Shown here one piece after another: positions 38,093 through 48,715 of a stretch of 64,000 nucleotides of DNA. A program made the position numbers and the translations under genes. Location of the stretch: the NCBI GenBank assembly GCA_963763485.1, contig CAVXOW010000007.1, forward strand, positions 124,001 to 188,000, given 5' to 3'. The notes under the pieces were generated by a model. The model ran no database searches. It was not told where the DNA came from and saw only the letters and a list, made by a program, of their open reading frames with translations. The stretch is from CAWCKS01 sp963763485 (GTDB lineage: Bacteria; Pseudomonadota; Alphaproteobacteria; Rhizobiales; Xanthobacteraceae). Positions within the stretch are counted from its first letter, which is position 1, and each line of letters opens with the position of its first letter.

Positions 38093-38326
38093 TTGATTCC
38101 TGTTGTGTTTTTCCGTTGGTCTGCTTGCCGCCGTCGGGCGGCGTTGGTCTCATCAGGCCCGCAGACGGCCTAAGGCTACACGGCCAAACCCGATTGGAAC
38201 AGCCTCAAAAGGCCTTGCTAAGGCCAAGCTCCCATGCGCGGCACGAATTTGCGTGGCTGCGGTGCCCTTTCGCAAATTCGCGACATGCCCTAAGAGCGCC
38301 GCAACTGTTTCCCAACGCGTGTGCCT

Positions 38327-39950
<1,624 letters not shown>

Positions 39951-40000
39951 AACGGGAATTCTACCGCTCACGCACCGGCTGTGCTGAACGCATTCTTGGT

Positions 40001-40537
40001 CTACGCGAGGCCCAGCGCATGACCCGCCGCGAACACGGCTGCGCCGCCGCACAGCAAAATCATGGCATTGGCGCGGGTGATCATGAGAATTGTGGTCGAG
40101 GACAGCGCAATGGCCAGCGCCAGCAAGCCGCCCTCCAGCGATTGCAGGAGGACGTAAGTTGCCGCCAGGATCAAGCCGGCGGCGACCGGCCGCAAGCCGG
40201 CCTCGATGGCAATCTGCCATTGCGCGCCGCGATATTTCGCCCAGAGGCGAGCAGTTACGTAGATCACCACCAGCGTCGGGCCGAAGATCGCGATCGTTGC
40301 AACGATCGCGCCCGGCAGGCCAGCGACCTGCCAGCCGATCAGTGTGACCAGGAGCGAGCCCGGCCCCGGCGCCATCCGCGAGATTGCGAAGGCATCGACG
40401 AATTGCGCCGATGTCATCCAGTGATTGATGTCGACGACCTGCCGGTGAATATCGGCAACGATGGTCTGGCCGCCGCCGATTGTCGCCAGCGACAGCGGCG
40501 CGAACACGATCAACAGATCAAGCAGCAGCCGTGGCAT
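40001..40537 (-). CDS. Chromate transporter family, C-terminal-half protein
   Basis: The 178-residue membrane protein is one CHR half-unit: PRLLLDLLIVFAPLSLATIGGGQTIV, then MAPGPGSLLVTLIGW and repeated hydrophobic helices. In long CHR proteins two such halves are fused. Here they are separate genes coupled by ATGA (40537-40540). They probably export chromate or another oxyanion, as a heterodimer. The family often has broader or unknown substrates. Confidence 0.88.
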   Translation of the reverse strand: MPRLLLDLLIVFAPLSLATIGGGQTIVADIHRQVVDINHWMTSAQFVDAFAISRMAPGPGSLLVTLIGWQVAGLPGAIVATIAIFGPTLVVIYVTARLWAKYRGAQWQIAIEAGLRPVAAGLILAATYVLLQSLEGGLLALAIALSSTTILMITRANAMILLCGGAAVFAAGHALGLA

Positions 40538-41103
40538 CACCGGGGTGTCCTCGCCGCGATCAGCACGCTGATCGGACTTCCGACCAGAACCACCCAGATC
40601 AGCGGCAGGCGAAGGATGGCGACGGCGAAAAATGTTGCCGCCATGATGGCAAGCGGCACTGCACGGCGGGGCACGCGGCGCGCCGCCGTGATGCCCATGA
40701 CAAGCGAGAGACCGATCGCGGCGGCGCCGGCGCCGGTCAATGCGACGTGCGTCAGCTCGAACTTTCGCAGCGACGAAAACACCGCAGCCAGCACGACGAT
40801 CAGGATGGCGGGCGGCACGATGATGCCGGCCAGGCTCGCAAACGCGCCAATGCCGCCGCGCAGGCGATAGCCGATCCATACCGCCATGTTGGCCACGTTG
40901 ACGCCGGGCAGGGCCTGGGCAATCGCGAGCCCGTTCAGGAATTCCTCTTCCGTCAGCCAGCGATAGTCCTGCACGAACACGCGCAGCAACCAGCCGCTCA
41001 AGCCGCCGCCGAAACTCGTCATGCCGATACGCGCAAAGATCGCGAATAGCTTGAGTGCCGTCGGGCCATCGATCGGGGCCGGGGCCGCTGCGGTATCGTT
41101 CAT
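40537..41103 (-). CDS. Chromate transporter family, N-terminal-half protein
   Basis: The 188-residue membrane protein is the other CHR half: KLFAIFARIGMTSFGGGLSGW, then LAIAQALPGVNVANMAVWIGYR and four or five hydrophobic helices. I chose ATG 41103 (MNDTAAAP) over the codon 15 residues upstream. It precedes the C-terminal-half gene with a four-base overlap. It reads divergently from the MBL-fold gene, with a 134-base gap holding both promoters. Confidence 0.88.
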   Translation of the reverse strand: MNDTAAAPAPIDGPTALKLFAIFARIGMTSFGGGLSGWLLRVFVQDYRWLTEEEFLNGLAIAQALPGVNVANMAVWIGYRLRGGIGAFASLAGIIVPPAILIVVLAAVFSSLRKFELTHVALTGAGAAAIGLSLVMGITAARRVPRRAVPLAIMAATFFAVAILRLPLIWVVLVGSPISVLIAARTPR

Positions 41104-41237
41104 GGGTGGCGCTGGCCTGCAAATTCGGTAGGCGCTATCTCGCAGCATACCGAGGCCGGTACCAACGCAAAATCAATTGATCGCCTTGCGGCCCAGCTTC
41201 GGCCTGATAGGCTGATCTGAAAACGGGAGGCAACAAC

Positions 41238-42113
41238 ATGCGGCAGATCAGGATCGGCGACATCACAATCGATGCGGTGGTCGAGCGCGAAGGACCGTGG
41301 CGCCGGCCGCAGGACTTCTTCCCGATGTATGACGAGAAGGTGTTCAAGGGCCACCTGCCGTCGATGGAGCCGGAGGTGTTCGATCCCGCGTCCGGCAAGA
41401 TGGTGATCACCTACCAGACGTTCGTGGTGCGCACGCCGCGTTACACCATCCTGGTCGACACCTGCACCGGCGAGAACAAGGATCATCCGCCGCCGTTCGA
41501 TTTCCCCGGCAAGGAGCGCTGGCGCAACGAGCTGTTCGCGCTCGGTGTCAGCTACGACAAGATCGACTACGTGTTCTGCACGCATCTGCACATCGACCAC
41601 ACCGGCTGGAACACGACGCTGCGCGACGGCCGCTGGGTGCCGACCTTCCCGAACGCAAAATATATCTTCCACAAGCGCGAATACGCAGTCTGGGAGGCCG
41701 AGTACGCCAAGGGCAAGAATCCACCCGGCAAGGTGTTTCGCGACAATTGCCTGCCGATCGTCGAGGCGGGGCAAGCGCTGCTGGTTGATGACGACTACGC
41801 GCTCGACGACACCGTGACGCTGACGCCGACGCCGGGCCACTCACCCTGCCACTGCTGCGTCAATATCTTTTCCAAGGGCCAGCGCGCGGTGGTCACCGGC
41901 GACATGATGCATCATATCATCCAGTGCCGCGAGGTGGACTGGTCGCCCGGGGTCGACTGGGATCCGAAACAGGCCGCGACCTCGCGCCGCAAATTCCTGT
42001 CGTCGGTGGCAGAAACCAGCACCGTCATCCTGCCGATCCATTTCCCGGCGCCGACCGCTGGCTTCGTCAAGGCGGACGGCGACCGCTTCAATTACAAATT
42101 CAAGCGCGAGTAG
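41238..42113 (+). CDS. MBL-fold metallohydrolase
   Basis: The 291-residue enzyme has the metallo-beta-lactamase metal motif THLHIDHTGW (HxHxDH, about 115-124) with TPGHSPCHCC (about 198-207) and GDMMHH. The sequence around the site (FCTHLHIDH) resembles lactonase-like members. The substrate cannot be deduced. A GGGAGG element precedes ATG 41238. It is followed by the GMC oxidoreductase gene with a 74-base gap. The two might act sequentially, but this is only positional. Confidence 0.87.
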   Translation: MRQIRIGDITIDAVVEREGPWRRPQDFFPMYDEKVFKGHLPSMEPEVFDPASGKMVITYQTFVVRTPRYTILVDTCTGENKDHPPPFDFPGKERWRNELFALGVSYDKIDYVFCTHLHIDHTGWNTTLRDGRWVPTFPNAKYIFHKREYAVWEAEYAKGKNPPGKVFRDNCLPIVEAGQALLVDDDYALDDTVTLTPTPGHSPCHCCVNIFSKGQRAVVTGDMMHHIIQCREVDWSPGVDWDPKQAATSRRKFLSSVAETSTVILPIHFPAPTAGFVKADGDRFNYKFKRE

Positions 42114-42187
42114 CGCGCGCACCCTGAACGGGCAGCGGCTGCGGCCTTCAAATATCCCGAAGTCGAAAACGAGAGGATAGTTGTGTC

Positions 42188-43822
42188 ATGTCGAACCACG
42201 CGAGCTATGACTACATCGTTGTCGGTGCAGGATCGGCAGGTGCGGTGCTCGCAAGCCGGCTGACCGAGAGCGGCGCCCATCGCGTGCTGTTGCTCGAGGC
42301 CGGGACCGAAGGATCGAATTTCTTCTGGTCCCGCGTGCCGGTTGGCGTCGCCAAGATGATCGACAACCCGGCGGTCAACTGGTGCTACTCGTCCGAGCCC
42401 GACGAAGGTTCGGGCGGGCGACGCATCGAGGTACCGCGCGGCAAGATGCTCGGCGGATCGAGCTCGATCAACGGCATGGTGTTCATTCGCGGTCAGGCCC
42501 AGGACTACGATCACTGGGCCCAGCTCGGCAATCGCGGCTGGAGCTATCAGGATGTGCTGCCGATCTTCAAGCGCATGGAGCGCTACGAAGGCGGTTCGGA
42601 TCAGTTCCGCGGCCGCGATGGCATCCTCCGCGTGACCGACTCGCCACGCCACAAGGTGCCGCTGCTGGAAATGATCATCGAGGCGGCCGGCAAGCTGGGC
42701 TTGCCATTCAACCCCGACCAGAACGGTGCCACGCAGGAAGGCATCGGCATGTCGCAGGTGACGATCGCGCGCGGCCGCCGGCAAAGCACCGCCTACTGCT
42801 ACCTCGATCCAGCGCGGTCGCGCTCGAACCTGACGGTGGTGCAGGGTGCGATGGCCGAGGCGATCGTGCTCGAAGGCAGGCGTTGCGTCGGCGTGCGCTA
42901 TTCCGTCGGCGGTATCAAGCAGGAAGCCAGGGCCAGCCGCGAAGTCATCGTCTCGGGCGGCTCGATCAACTCACCGAAACTTCTGGAGCTGTCCGGCATA
43001 GGGCAGCCTGACTTGTTGCGCTCGCGTGGCGTTACGCCTGTTCACGAGCTGCGTGGCGTCGGCGAAAACCTGCGCGATCACTATTCGCCGCGGGTGAAAT
43101 TTGGCATCGCCGGCAAGAACCTCACCTTCAACGACAACGCCAGGGGCTGGCGCCTGGCCCGCGAGGCGGTGAAGTATGCAATGCTGGGCGAGGGCTTCCT
43201 CGCTTCGACCTCGGTGCCGATCCGCATGTATTTCCGGTCGCGGCCCGGGCTCGAGACGCCGGACTGCACGGTCTCGATCGCGCCGTTCCTGTACGAGATG
43301 GTCGGCCGCCAGCGCCGCGTGTCGCGCCGCAAGGGCATCACAATGAACGTCAACGTGCTGCGCTCGGAGAGCACGGGCTCGATCCACATCAAGTCGGCCG
43401 ACCCGGCCGAGCCGCCGGCGATCAAATTCAACTTCCTGTCGACCGAACACGACCGCGCCGGAGTGCTTGCCGCGATCCGAAAGGGCCGGGAGCTGATGGC
43501 GACCTCGCCGCTCAAGGAGGTGACGGGAGAAGAGATTGCGCCGGGCGCGCGGCTGCAAACCGATGACGAGTTGCTCGATTGGGTACGCAAGAACGCCGAG
43601 ACCACATATCATCCGATCGGCACCTGCAAGATGGGTTCCGATGCCATGGCGGTGGTCGATCGCGAACTGAAGGTCCACGGCATCGAGAGCTTGAGGATTG
43701 CCGATGCGTCGATCATGCCGACGCTGACGAGCGGCAACACCAACGCGCCTTCGATCATGATCGGCGAAAAATGCTCGGAGATGCTGCTGGCGGCTGCGGC
43801 AGCGCGCAAGGCGGCGGCCTGA
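42188..43822 (+). CDS. GMC-family FAD oxidoreductase (choline-dehydrogenase-like)
   Basis: The 544-residue flavoenzyme has the FAD motif YIVVGAGSAGAVLASRL (about 8-24), the GMC signature GGSSSINGMVFIRGQAQDYD, and a second region VSGGSINSPKLLELSGIG. The C-terminal active site TTYHPIGTCKMG (about 475-486) contains the catalytic His. ADASIMPTLTSGNTNAP closes the FAD domain. Such enzymes oxidise alcohols, choline or sugars. The substrate is unclear because no betaine-pathway gene lies nearby. Confidence 0.9.
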   Translation: MSNHASYDYIVVGAGSAGAVLASRLTESGAHRVLLLEAGTEGSNFFWSRVPVGVAKMIDNPAVNWCYSSEPDEGSGGRRIEVPRGKMLGGSSSINGMVFIRGQAQDYDHWAQLGNRGWSYQDVLPIFKRMERYEGGSDQFRGRDGILRVTDSPRHKVPLLEMIIEAAGKLGLPFNPDQNGATQEGIGMSQVTIARGRRQSTAYCYLDPARSRSNLTVVQGAMAEAIVLEGRRCVGVRYSVGGIKQEARASREVIVSGGSINSPKLLELSGIGQPDLLRSRGVTPVHELRGVGENLRDHYSPRVKFGIAGKNLTFNDNARGWRLAREAVKYAMLGEGFLASTSVPIRMYFRSRPGLETPDCTVSIAPFLYEMVGRQRRVSRRKGITMNVNVLRSESTGSIHIKSADPAEPPAIKFNFLSTEHDRAGVLAAIRKGRELMATSPLKEVTGEEIAPGARLQTDDELLDWVRKNAETTYHPIGTCKMGSDAMAVVDRELKVHGIESLRIADASIMPTLTSGNTNAPSIMIGEKCSEMLLAAAAARKAAA

Positions 43823-43853
43823 TCGATTTTTGGCGACAAAGGGCAAGCGTAGT

Positions 43854-45374
43854 TCAGCCGCGGGTCGCGGGCCGGGCCTGCCGATAGATCAAAACCGTGT
43901 GGCCGTCTTTGCCGGTGAATGATTGAACCAGTTCCTTCGCCGGAAGATCGGCAATCTTCGGCGGCAGCTCGCCCGCGTTGGCAACGGCAAACGCGAAATA
44001 ATCGAATCCGCCGATCTCGGTGTCGGTCGGCGGGCTCTTCGGTCCATAGGTCCAGATGCGGATCTGGTCGTAAGGCCGTCCTGAAAAATACGCGATGCGG
44101 GCGTCGTTGGTGACGATCGTCGCGCGCTGCGGCAGCTCCCGGCCGATCCACTCGCCGGCCTCCTTGAGGTAGCCGAGCTTCGATGGCTTCGGCACCGCGA
44201 ACGCAAACACGCCAATCAGTGTTGCGGCGGCGATCGGCGTGAAGACGCGGGCGAGCAGGTCCGACCGCCACTGCCGGATCGCCTCCGCCATCAGGAAGGC
44301 GAGCGCAATATCGATGACGAGAACCATGCCCACCGCGTAGCGCTTGTCCAGGAACAGCATGACGAACGCGAGCACGAACAGCATTGGCAGTTGCCCGAGC
44401 GCGAACCACAGCACGAACCGACTGGTTGCGCGGGGCATCACCGGCTTCGGAACAAAAGCAAAGACAGTAAGGATCGCGAGCGGAATGGTCAGGGATCGCA
44501 CGACATTGACGACCACAATTCCGAGCACCATGCCGAAATAGGCGCCCCACTCATTGCCGCCGCCGAGAGGATAGAGGAATCCGTCCTTCAATTCGTGCAG
44601 GCGGCCGGTAATGGTGGTCGAAAAGTAAGTCCATTGCCGGGCAACGGGGTCGCCCTCGAAGTGGCCCTGCAGCCAGGACGTTAATTCGCCACTGGTCCAC
44701 AGCATCGCCGCGGGAACCAGCGCAACACAGGCAATGACAACGCCTGCCAGCAGCGATGGCCTTTTCCAGGCGCCCGGGCGTTGCAGCAGATAGTAGAGCG
44801 GCACCAGTGCTGCGAGCACGAAGCCCTCGATCCGGAACAGCCCGCTGACCACGATGGCCGCGGCAATCGCGATCTTGGTCCTGATGCCAGGCGCGAGCTG
44901 GTCGCGCGCGACGAGATAGAGGCTCACCACGAAGAACGCGAGATAACCGTTGTCGCGAATGACCGACGGCCGGTCGCCGGCAAGATGCGGCTGCAGCAGA
45001 ATGACGAACGCCGCGCACAACGCGGTGAGCCGATCGCCGTTCGAGAGCCTGCCGACCAGTGCGACAAAGGCGACGGTGGTGATGGCTGCAAGGAGCGCGT
45101 TGACGATTTCGGCGGCGGCAAGAGCTTTCAGCCCGGTCACCGTCATCGTCGCGGCAATCGCCAGGCTGTAGAATGGCCAGCGAAACGTGCCGATGCCTTC
45201 GGTCCATCGGCCGCCGGCAAACTGTTCTGCAGCGCGCAGATAGAGTGCTGCGTCCGGATTGGGGACGAACTGGGCCCAGACCGCCCATATCGACAGCAGC
45301 AGGCTCAGCGCGGCGGCCGCGACATAGATGCGTCGGTCGACTTTAACAGCCCCTTGCACCGGGCGCCCCTTCAC
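43854..45374 (-). CDS. GT-C-type glycosyltransferase-like membrane protein
   Basis: The 506-residue protein has about ten to twelve hydrophobic helices (starting near residue 14). An acidic first extracellular loop (PNPDAALYLRAAEQFAGG, about 39-56) is typical of GT39/ArnT-like enzymes that use a lipid-linked sugar. The C-terminal part is a soluble domain with GEWIGRELPQRATIVTNDARIAYFSG. It follows the EDD-motif gene with a nine-base gap. They may build a surface glycan. The acceptor is unknown. Confidence 0.75.
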   Translation of the reverse strand: MKGRPVQGAVKVDRRIYVAAAALSLLLSIWAVWAQFVPNPDAALYLRAAEQFAGGRWTEGIGTFRWPFYSLAIAATMTVTGLKALAAAEIVNALLAAITTVAFVALVGRLSNGDRLTALCAAFVILLQPHLAGDRPSVIRDNGYLAFFVVSLYLVARDQLAPGIRTKIAIAAAIVVSGLFRIEGFVLAALVPLYYLLQRPGAWKRPSLLAGVVIACVALVPAAMLWTSGELTSWLQGHFEGDPVARQWTYFSTTITGRLHELKDGFLYPLGGGNEWGAYFGMVLGIVVVNVVRSLTIPLAILTVFAFVPKPVMPRATSRFVLWFALGQLPMLFVLAFVMLFLDKRYAVGMVLVIDIALAFLMAEAIRQWRSDLLARVFTPIAAATLIGVFAFAVPKPSKLGYLKEAGEWIGRELPQRATIVTNDARIAYFSGRPYDQIRIWTYGPKSPPTDTEIGGFDYFAFAVANAGELPPKIADLPAKELVQSFTGKDGHTVLIYRQARPATRG

Positions 45375-45383
45375 TTGAATGGC

Positions 45384-46469
45384 TCAACTCGGCTTCCGGT
45401 CGCGACCAAACAACGATCGAACCAGCGCCTTGGCGAGCTCCGACCGCGATCCTCTGAGCCTGCGAACTTCATGCTTCAATCTCGCGAGCTCCGCAAACAT
45501 TTCATCGCTCGAGTAGCCCGCCGGCGCCGTCGCCAGCATGTCGTCCGGGTCATTGCTCGCGGCGGCAAGTCTCTCGGCCAGTTTCAGGATCGGCGGTTCG
45601 CCAAGCTTCATCGTTGCCGACAGCGCCTGCGCGGCGTAGCGCACGCCGAAATGTTCGATGTCGAGAAACCACGGGTCCGGCTCGGCCGCCATGTATATGT
45701 TGAACAGCTTCCCCGGCGCATAGGTTGCAGCACTGACGAGCGGGTCGATCCAGCTCGCATCCCGATCGTAGAACAAGTCCGAGCGCAGCCATCGCTCAAG
45801 CTGAGCTCGCGTCAGGAAATAGCAGCCGGAGTGTGGGTTCATCGGAATGCGAAAAGTGTGTTCGCGGCCATTCCATGCCGCCGACAGCACAGGCTGAGGG
45901 TTGTTGCGAAACAGGAACTCGCGGTCGGATTTCGACAGCTGCGGTGAGAACGCAACCTTGGCCAGCGTGCCGGTCGACGATTGTTCATAGCGCCGCGGCA
46001 TCAGCAGCGCGGTCTCGCCGAATCTTTCTGCAAACCACGCAATCTTGTCCAGGAAGGCGGGATCGGTGATGACGAGATCGTCCTCCATGTAGCCGTAGAT
46101 ATCGTAGCCGCCGGCGCGCTCGCGCATCAGCCGCTGCGCCTCGAATCCGAGCATCAGGGGATCGCCGTCAAAATATTCGATCGTAATCGTCGGCGGTTCG
46201 ATCCCGATCCATTCGAGCACGTTCTTGCCGCGCACCGTCACAATGACGATGTCGAGCACGTCGGATGATTGCGATGTGAACTGCGTCGCTTCGTTCTGAT
46301 TGATACTGAATGCGTTCGGCCCGAAATAGCGATGCAGCGCGACAATCTCGGCGTTCAGCGCGGCGATCCGCGGCAACGGCCAGCGGCCGCTGCCCATATC
46401 GAGATCACGAATGGCTTGCCGCTCTTCGTCGTTGTTGAAGTAGTGAGCGATCGCCACGAAAACACGCAT
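45384..46469 (-). CDS. Probable cytoplasmic glycosyltransferase-like protein
   Basis: This 361-residue protein begins MRVFVAIAHYFNN, which looks like a GT-A-type Rossmann start. A central YMEDDLVITDPAFL (about 125-138) supplies a DxD-like acidic motif. Other features are FDGDPLMLGFEAQRL and a C-terminal coiled-coil-like stretch (ARLKHEVRRLRGSRSEL). I chose ATG 46469 at MRVFVA. The pairing with a GT-C-like membrane protein supports a glycan role, but the family is not firmly assigned. Confidence 0.6.
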   Translation of the reverse strand: MRVFVAIAHYFNNDEERQAIRDLDMGSGRWPLPRIAALNAEIVALHRYFGPNAFSINQNEATQFTSQSSDVLDIVIVTVRGKNVLEWIGIEPPTITIEYFDGDPLMLGFEAQRLMRERAGGYDIYGYMEDDLVITDPAFLDKIAWFAERFGETALLMPRRYEQSSTGTLAKVAFSPQLSKSDREFLFRNNPQPVLSAAWNGREHTFRIPMNPHSGCYFLTRAQLERWLRSDLFYDRDASWIDPLVSAATYAPGKLFNIYMAAEPDPWFLDIEHFGVRYAAQALSATMKLGEPPILKLAERLAAASNDPDDMLATAPAGYSSDEMFAELARLKHEVRRLRGSRSELAKALVRSLFGRDRKPS

Positions 46470-46650
46470 TCGCGAGTGCCTTGAGTTGGCCGAATCCGAT
46501 GCGGTTCGCCGCAACCATTTGACCAGTTCGCACTTGCGTTTAGTCGAGGTGCCGATGAAAGGGAAGGGCGCGGCCCTGCGGCGCGACCCTGTCTTTCGGC
46601 CTGCATTAATGCGCCTGTCCGGCCGCTTGTCGCGGTCGAGTCGCGATGCC

Positions 46651-47062
46651 CTATTTCTTCGTGCCGTCGCCCTTGAACTGGGACAGATACGCCCAGAGGT
46701 CGGCGATGTCCTTGTCGTTGGTGAGGCCGACGAACGCCATCTTGGTGTTCGGGATCTTTGCACGCGGCGAGCGGATGTAATCCTTGAACTCGGCTTCGCT
46801 CCAGGTGATGCCGGATTTCTTGTTGGCGTCCGAATAGGGGTAGTTCGGATAGGTGCCGGCCTTGCGGCCGTCGATCCCGTTCAGCGCTGGCCCCACCTTG
46901 TTGACCGCGCCTTCGCCGATCGAGTGGCACGGGCAGGCACTTGTTGAACACGGTCTTGCCGGCATCGGCGTCCTGCGCGCGGGCGGGTAGCGACAGCGTT
47001 GCAACAACGCCGGCGACTGACAATGCGAGGGTGAGGCTGGCGTGTTTGACGGGACGTTTCAT
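46651..47062 (-). pseudogene. Exported class I cytochrome c, frameshifted in the haem motif
   Basis: From ATG 47062 a signal peptide (MKRPVKHASLTLALSVAGV, cleaved near RAQ) leads to DADAGKTVFNKCLP, and the frame then leaves. The continuation CHSIGEGAVNKVGPALNGID lies one base away. The inserted base is at about 46930-46933, between the two Cys codons of what would read CLPCH. The 412 bases (137 codons plus 1) fit a single insertion. The rest ends YLSQFKGDGTKK at 46651, with a plausible Met ligand in NTKMAFVGL. Without correction no c-haem could attach. Confidence 0.85.
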
Positions 47063-47194
47063 GTTGTTTTCCATCGGCGGAAGCTGGCCGCCTTGAGTGC
47101 TCTATCCTATAAATGTGACCGTCAACTGCCTAGATGGGCAGGATCACCCCAAAGCATTCTTGACAGGCGGAGGGGGATATCTCTCGGAGTTGCC

Positions 47195-48688
47195 ATGGCC
47201 GTGATGATGCCGGAAGCCGATCAGGCCGTGCTCGCCCGCCGCGGCGAGATCGTCAAGGCGTTGCGCGCGATCGTGCCGGGCGAAGGCGTGATCGACAGCG
47301 CCGCGGAGATGCGGCCCTACGAGTCCGATGGCCTCACCGCCTACCGGCAGCCGCCGATGGTGGTGGTGCTGCCGGAGACGACGGAGCAGGTCGCCGCGGT
47401 GCTGCGCTATTGTCACGCTCAGCGCATCAAGGTGGTGCCGCGCGGCGCCGGCACCTCGCTGTCTGGCGGAGCGCTGCCGCTCAAGGATGGCGTGCTGCTC
47501 GGCATGGGCAAGTTCAAACGCATCCGCGAGATCGATTATGCCAACCGCGTCGCCGTGGTCGAGCCCGGCGTCACCAACCTCGCGATCTCGCAAGCCGTCG
47601 CTGACTCCGGCTTCTACTACGCGCCCGATCCGTCCTCGCAGATCGCCTGCACGATCGGCGGCAATGTCGCCGAGAATTCCGGTGGCGTGCATTGCCTGAA
47701 ATACGGCATGACCACCAACAATGTGCTGGGCTGCGAGATCGTGTTGATGACCGGCGAGGTGCTGCGCATCGGCGGCAAGGCGCTTGAGGACACCGGCTAC
47801 GATGTGATGGGCATCATCACCGGCTCGGAAGGTTTGCTCGGGGTCATCACCGAAGTGACCGTGCGCATCCTGCGCAAGCCCGAGACGGCGCGTGCGCTGA
47901 TGGTCGGGTTCGCATCGGTCGAGGCCGCCGGCGATTGCGTGGCAAAGATCATCGGCAGCGGCATCATCCCGGGCGGCATGGAAATGATGGACAAGCCGGC
48001 GATCCATGCGGCGGAAGCCTTCGTGCACGCCAACTATCCGCTCGACGTCGAGGCGCTGCTGATCATCGAACTCGACGGCCCGTCGGTCGAAGTCGATGAG
48101 CTGGTGCAGCGGGTCGAGGCCATCGCGGCAAGCTGTGGCTCGGTCAATTGCCGCGCGTCGAATTCGGAGGACGAGCGACTGCTGTTCTGGGCCGGGCGCA
48201 AGGCGGCATTTCCGGCGGTCGGCCGCATCTCACCCGATTATCTCTGCATGGACGGCACGATACCGCGCGGCAAAATTTCCGAAGCGCTGACGCGGATCCG
48301 CGCGCTGTCGGAAAAGCACGGCCTTCGTGTCGCCAACGTTTTCCACGCCGGCGACGGCAACCTGCATCCGCTGATTCTCTACGATGCCAACCAGCCAGGC
48401 GAGATCGAGCGGGCAGAAGAATTCGGCGCCGACATCCTGCGCGCCTGCGTCGAGCTCGGTGGCGTGCTGACTGGCGAGCACGGCGTCGGCGTCGAAAAGC
48501 GCGACCTGATGGGCGTCATGTTCACCGAGATCGACCTGAACCAGCAGCAGCGGCTGAAATGCGCGTTCGACGAGGAAGGCCTGCTCAATCCCGGAAAAGT
48601 GTTCCCGACGCTATGCCGCTGCGCCGAGCTCGGTCGCGTCCACGTCCGCGGTGGGCAGATGCGATTTCCGGAACTGCCGAGGTTTTGA
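47195..48688 (+). CDS. FAD-linked oxidase, GlcD-like
   Basis: The 497-residue protein has the FAD-binding type 4 domain (VVPRGAGTSLSGGALPL, then DPSSQIACTIGGNVAENSGG) and the C-terminal oxidase domain with NVFHAGDGNLHPLILYD and LTGEHGVGVEKR. These features match glycolate/D-lactate dehydrogenase GlcD and 2-hydroxyglutarate dehydrogenase. No GlcE or GlcF gene is next to it. ATG 47195 is chosen at MAVMMPEA, preceded by GGAG. It is followed 27 bases later by an AceE-like gene. Confidence 0.88.
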   Translation: MAVMMPEADQAVLARRGEIVKALRAIVPGEGVIDSAAEMRPYESDGLTAYRQPPMVVVLPETTEQVAAVLRYCHAQRIKVVPRGAGTSLSGGALPLKDGVLLGMGKFKRIREIDYANRVAVVEPGVTNLAISQAVADSGFYYAPDPSSQIACTIGGNVAENSGGVHCLKYGMTTNNVLGCEIVLMTGEVLRIGGKALEDTGYDVMGIITGSEGLLGVITEVTVRILRKPETARALMVGFASVEAAGDCVAKIIGSGIIPGGMEMMDKPAIHAAEAFVHANYPLDVEALLIIELDGPSVEVDELVQRVEAIAASCGSVNCRASNSEDERLLFWAGRKAAFPAVGRISPDYLCMDGTIPRGKISEALTRIRALSEKHGLRVANVFHAGDGNLHPLILYDANQPGEIERAEEFGADILRACVELGGVLTGEHGVGVEKRDLMGVMFTEIDLNQQQRLKCAFDEEGLLNPGKVFPTLCRCAELGRVHVRGGQMRFPELPRF

Positions 48689-48715
48689 TCTCCCGCTGAA
48701 GAGGATCATCTAGGG

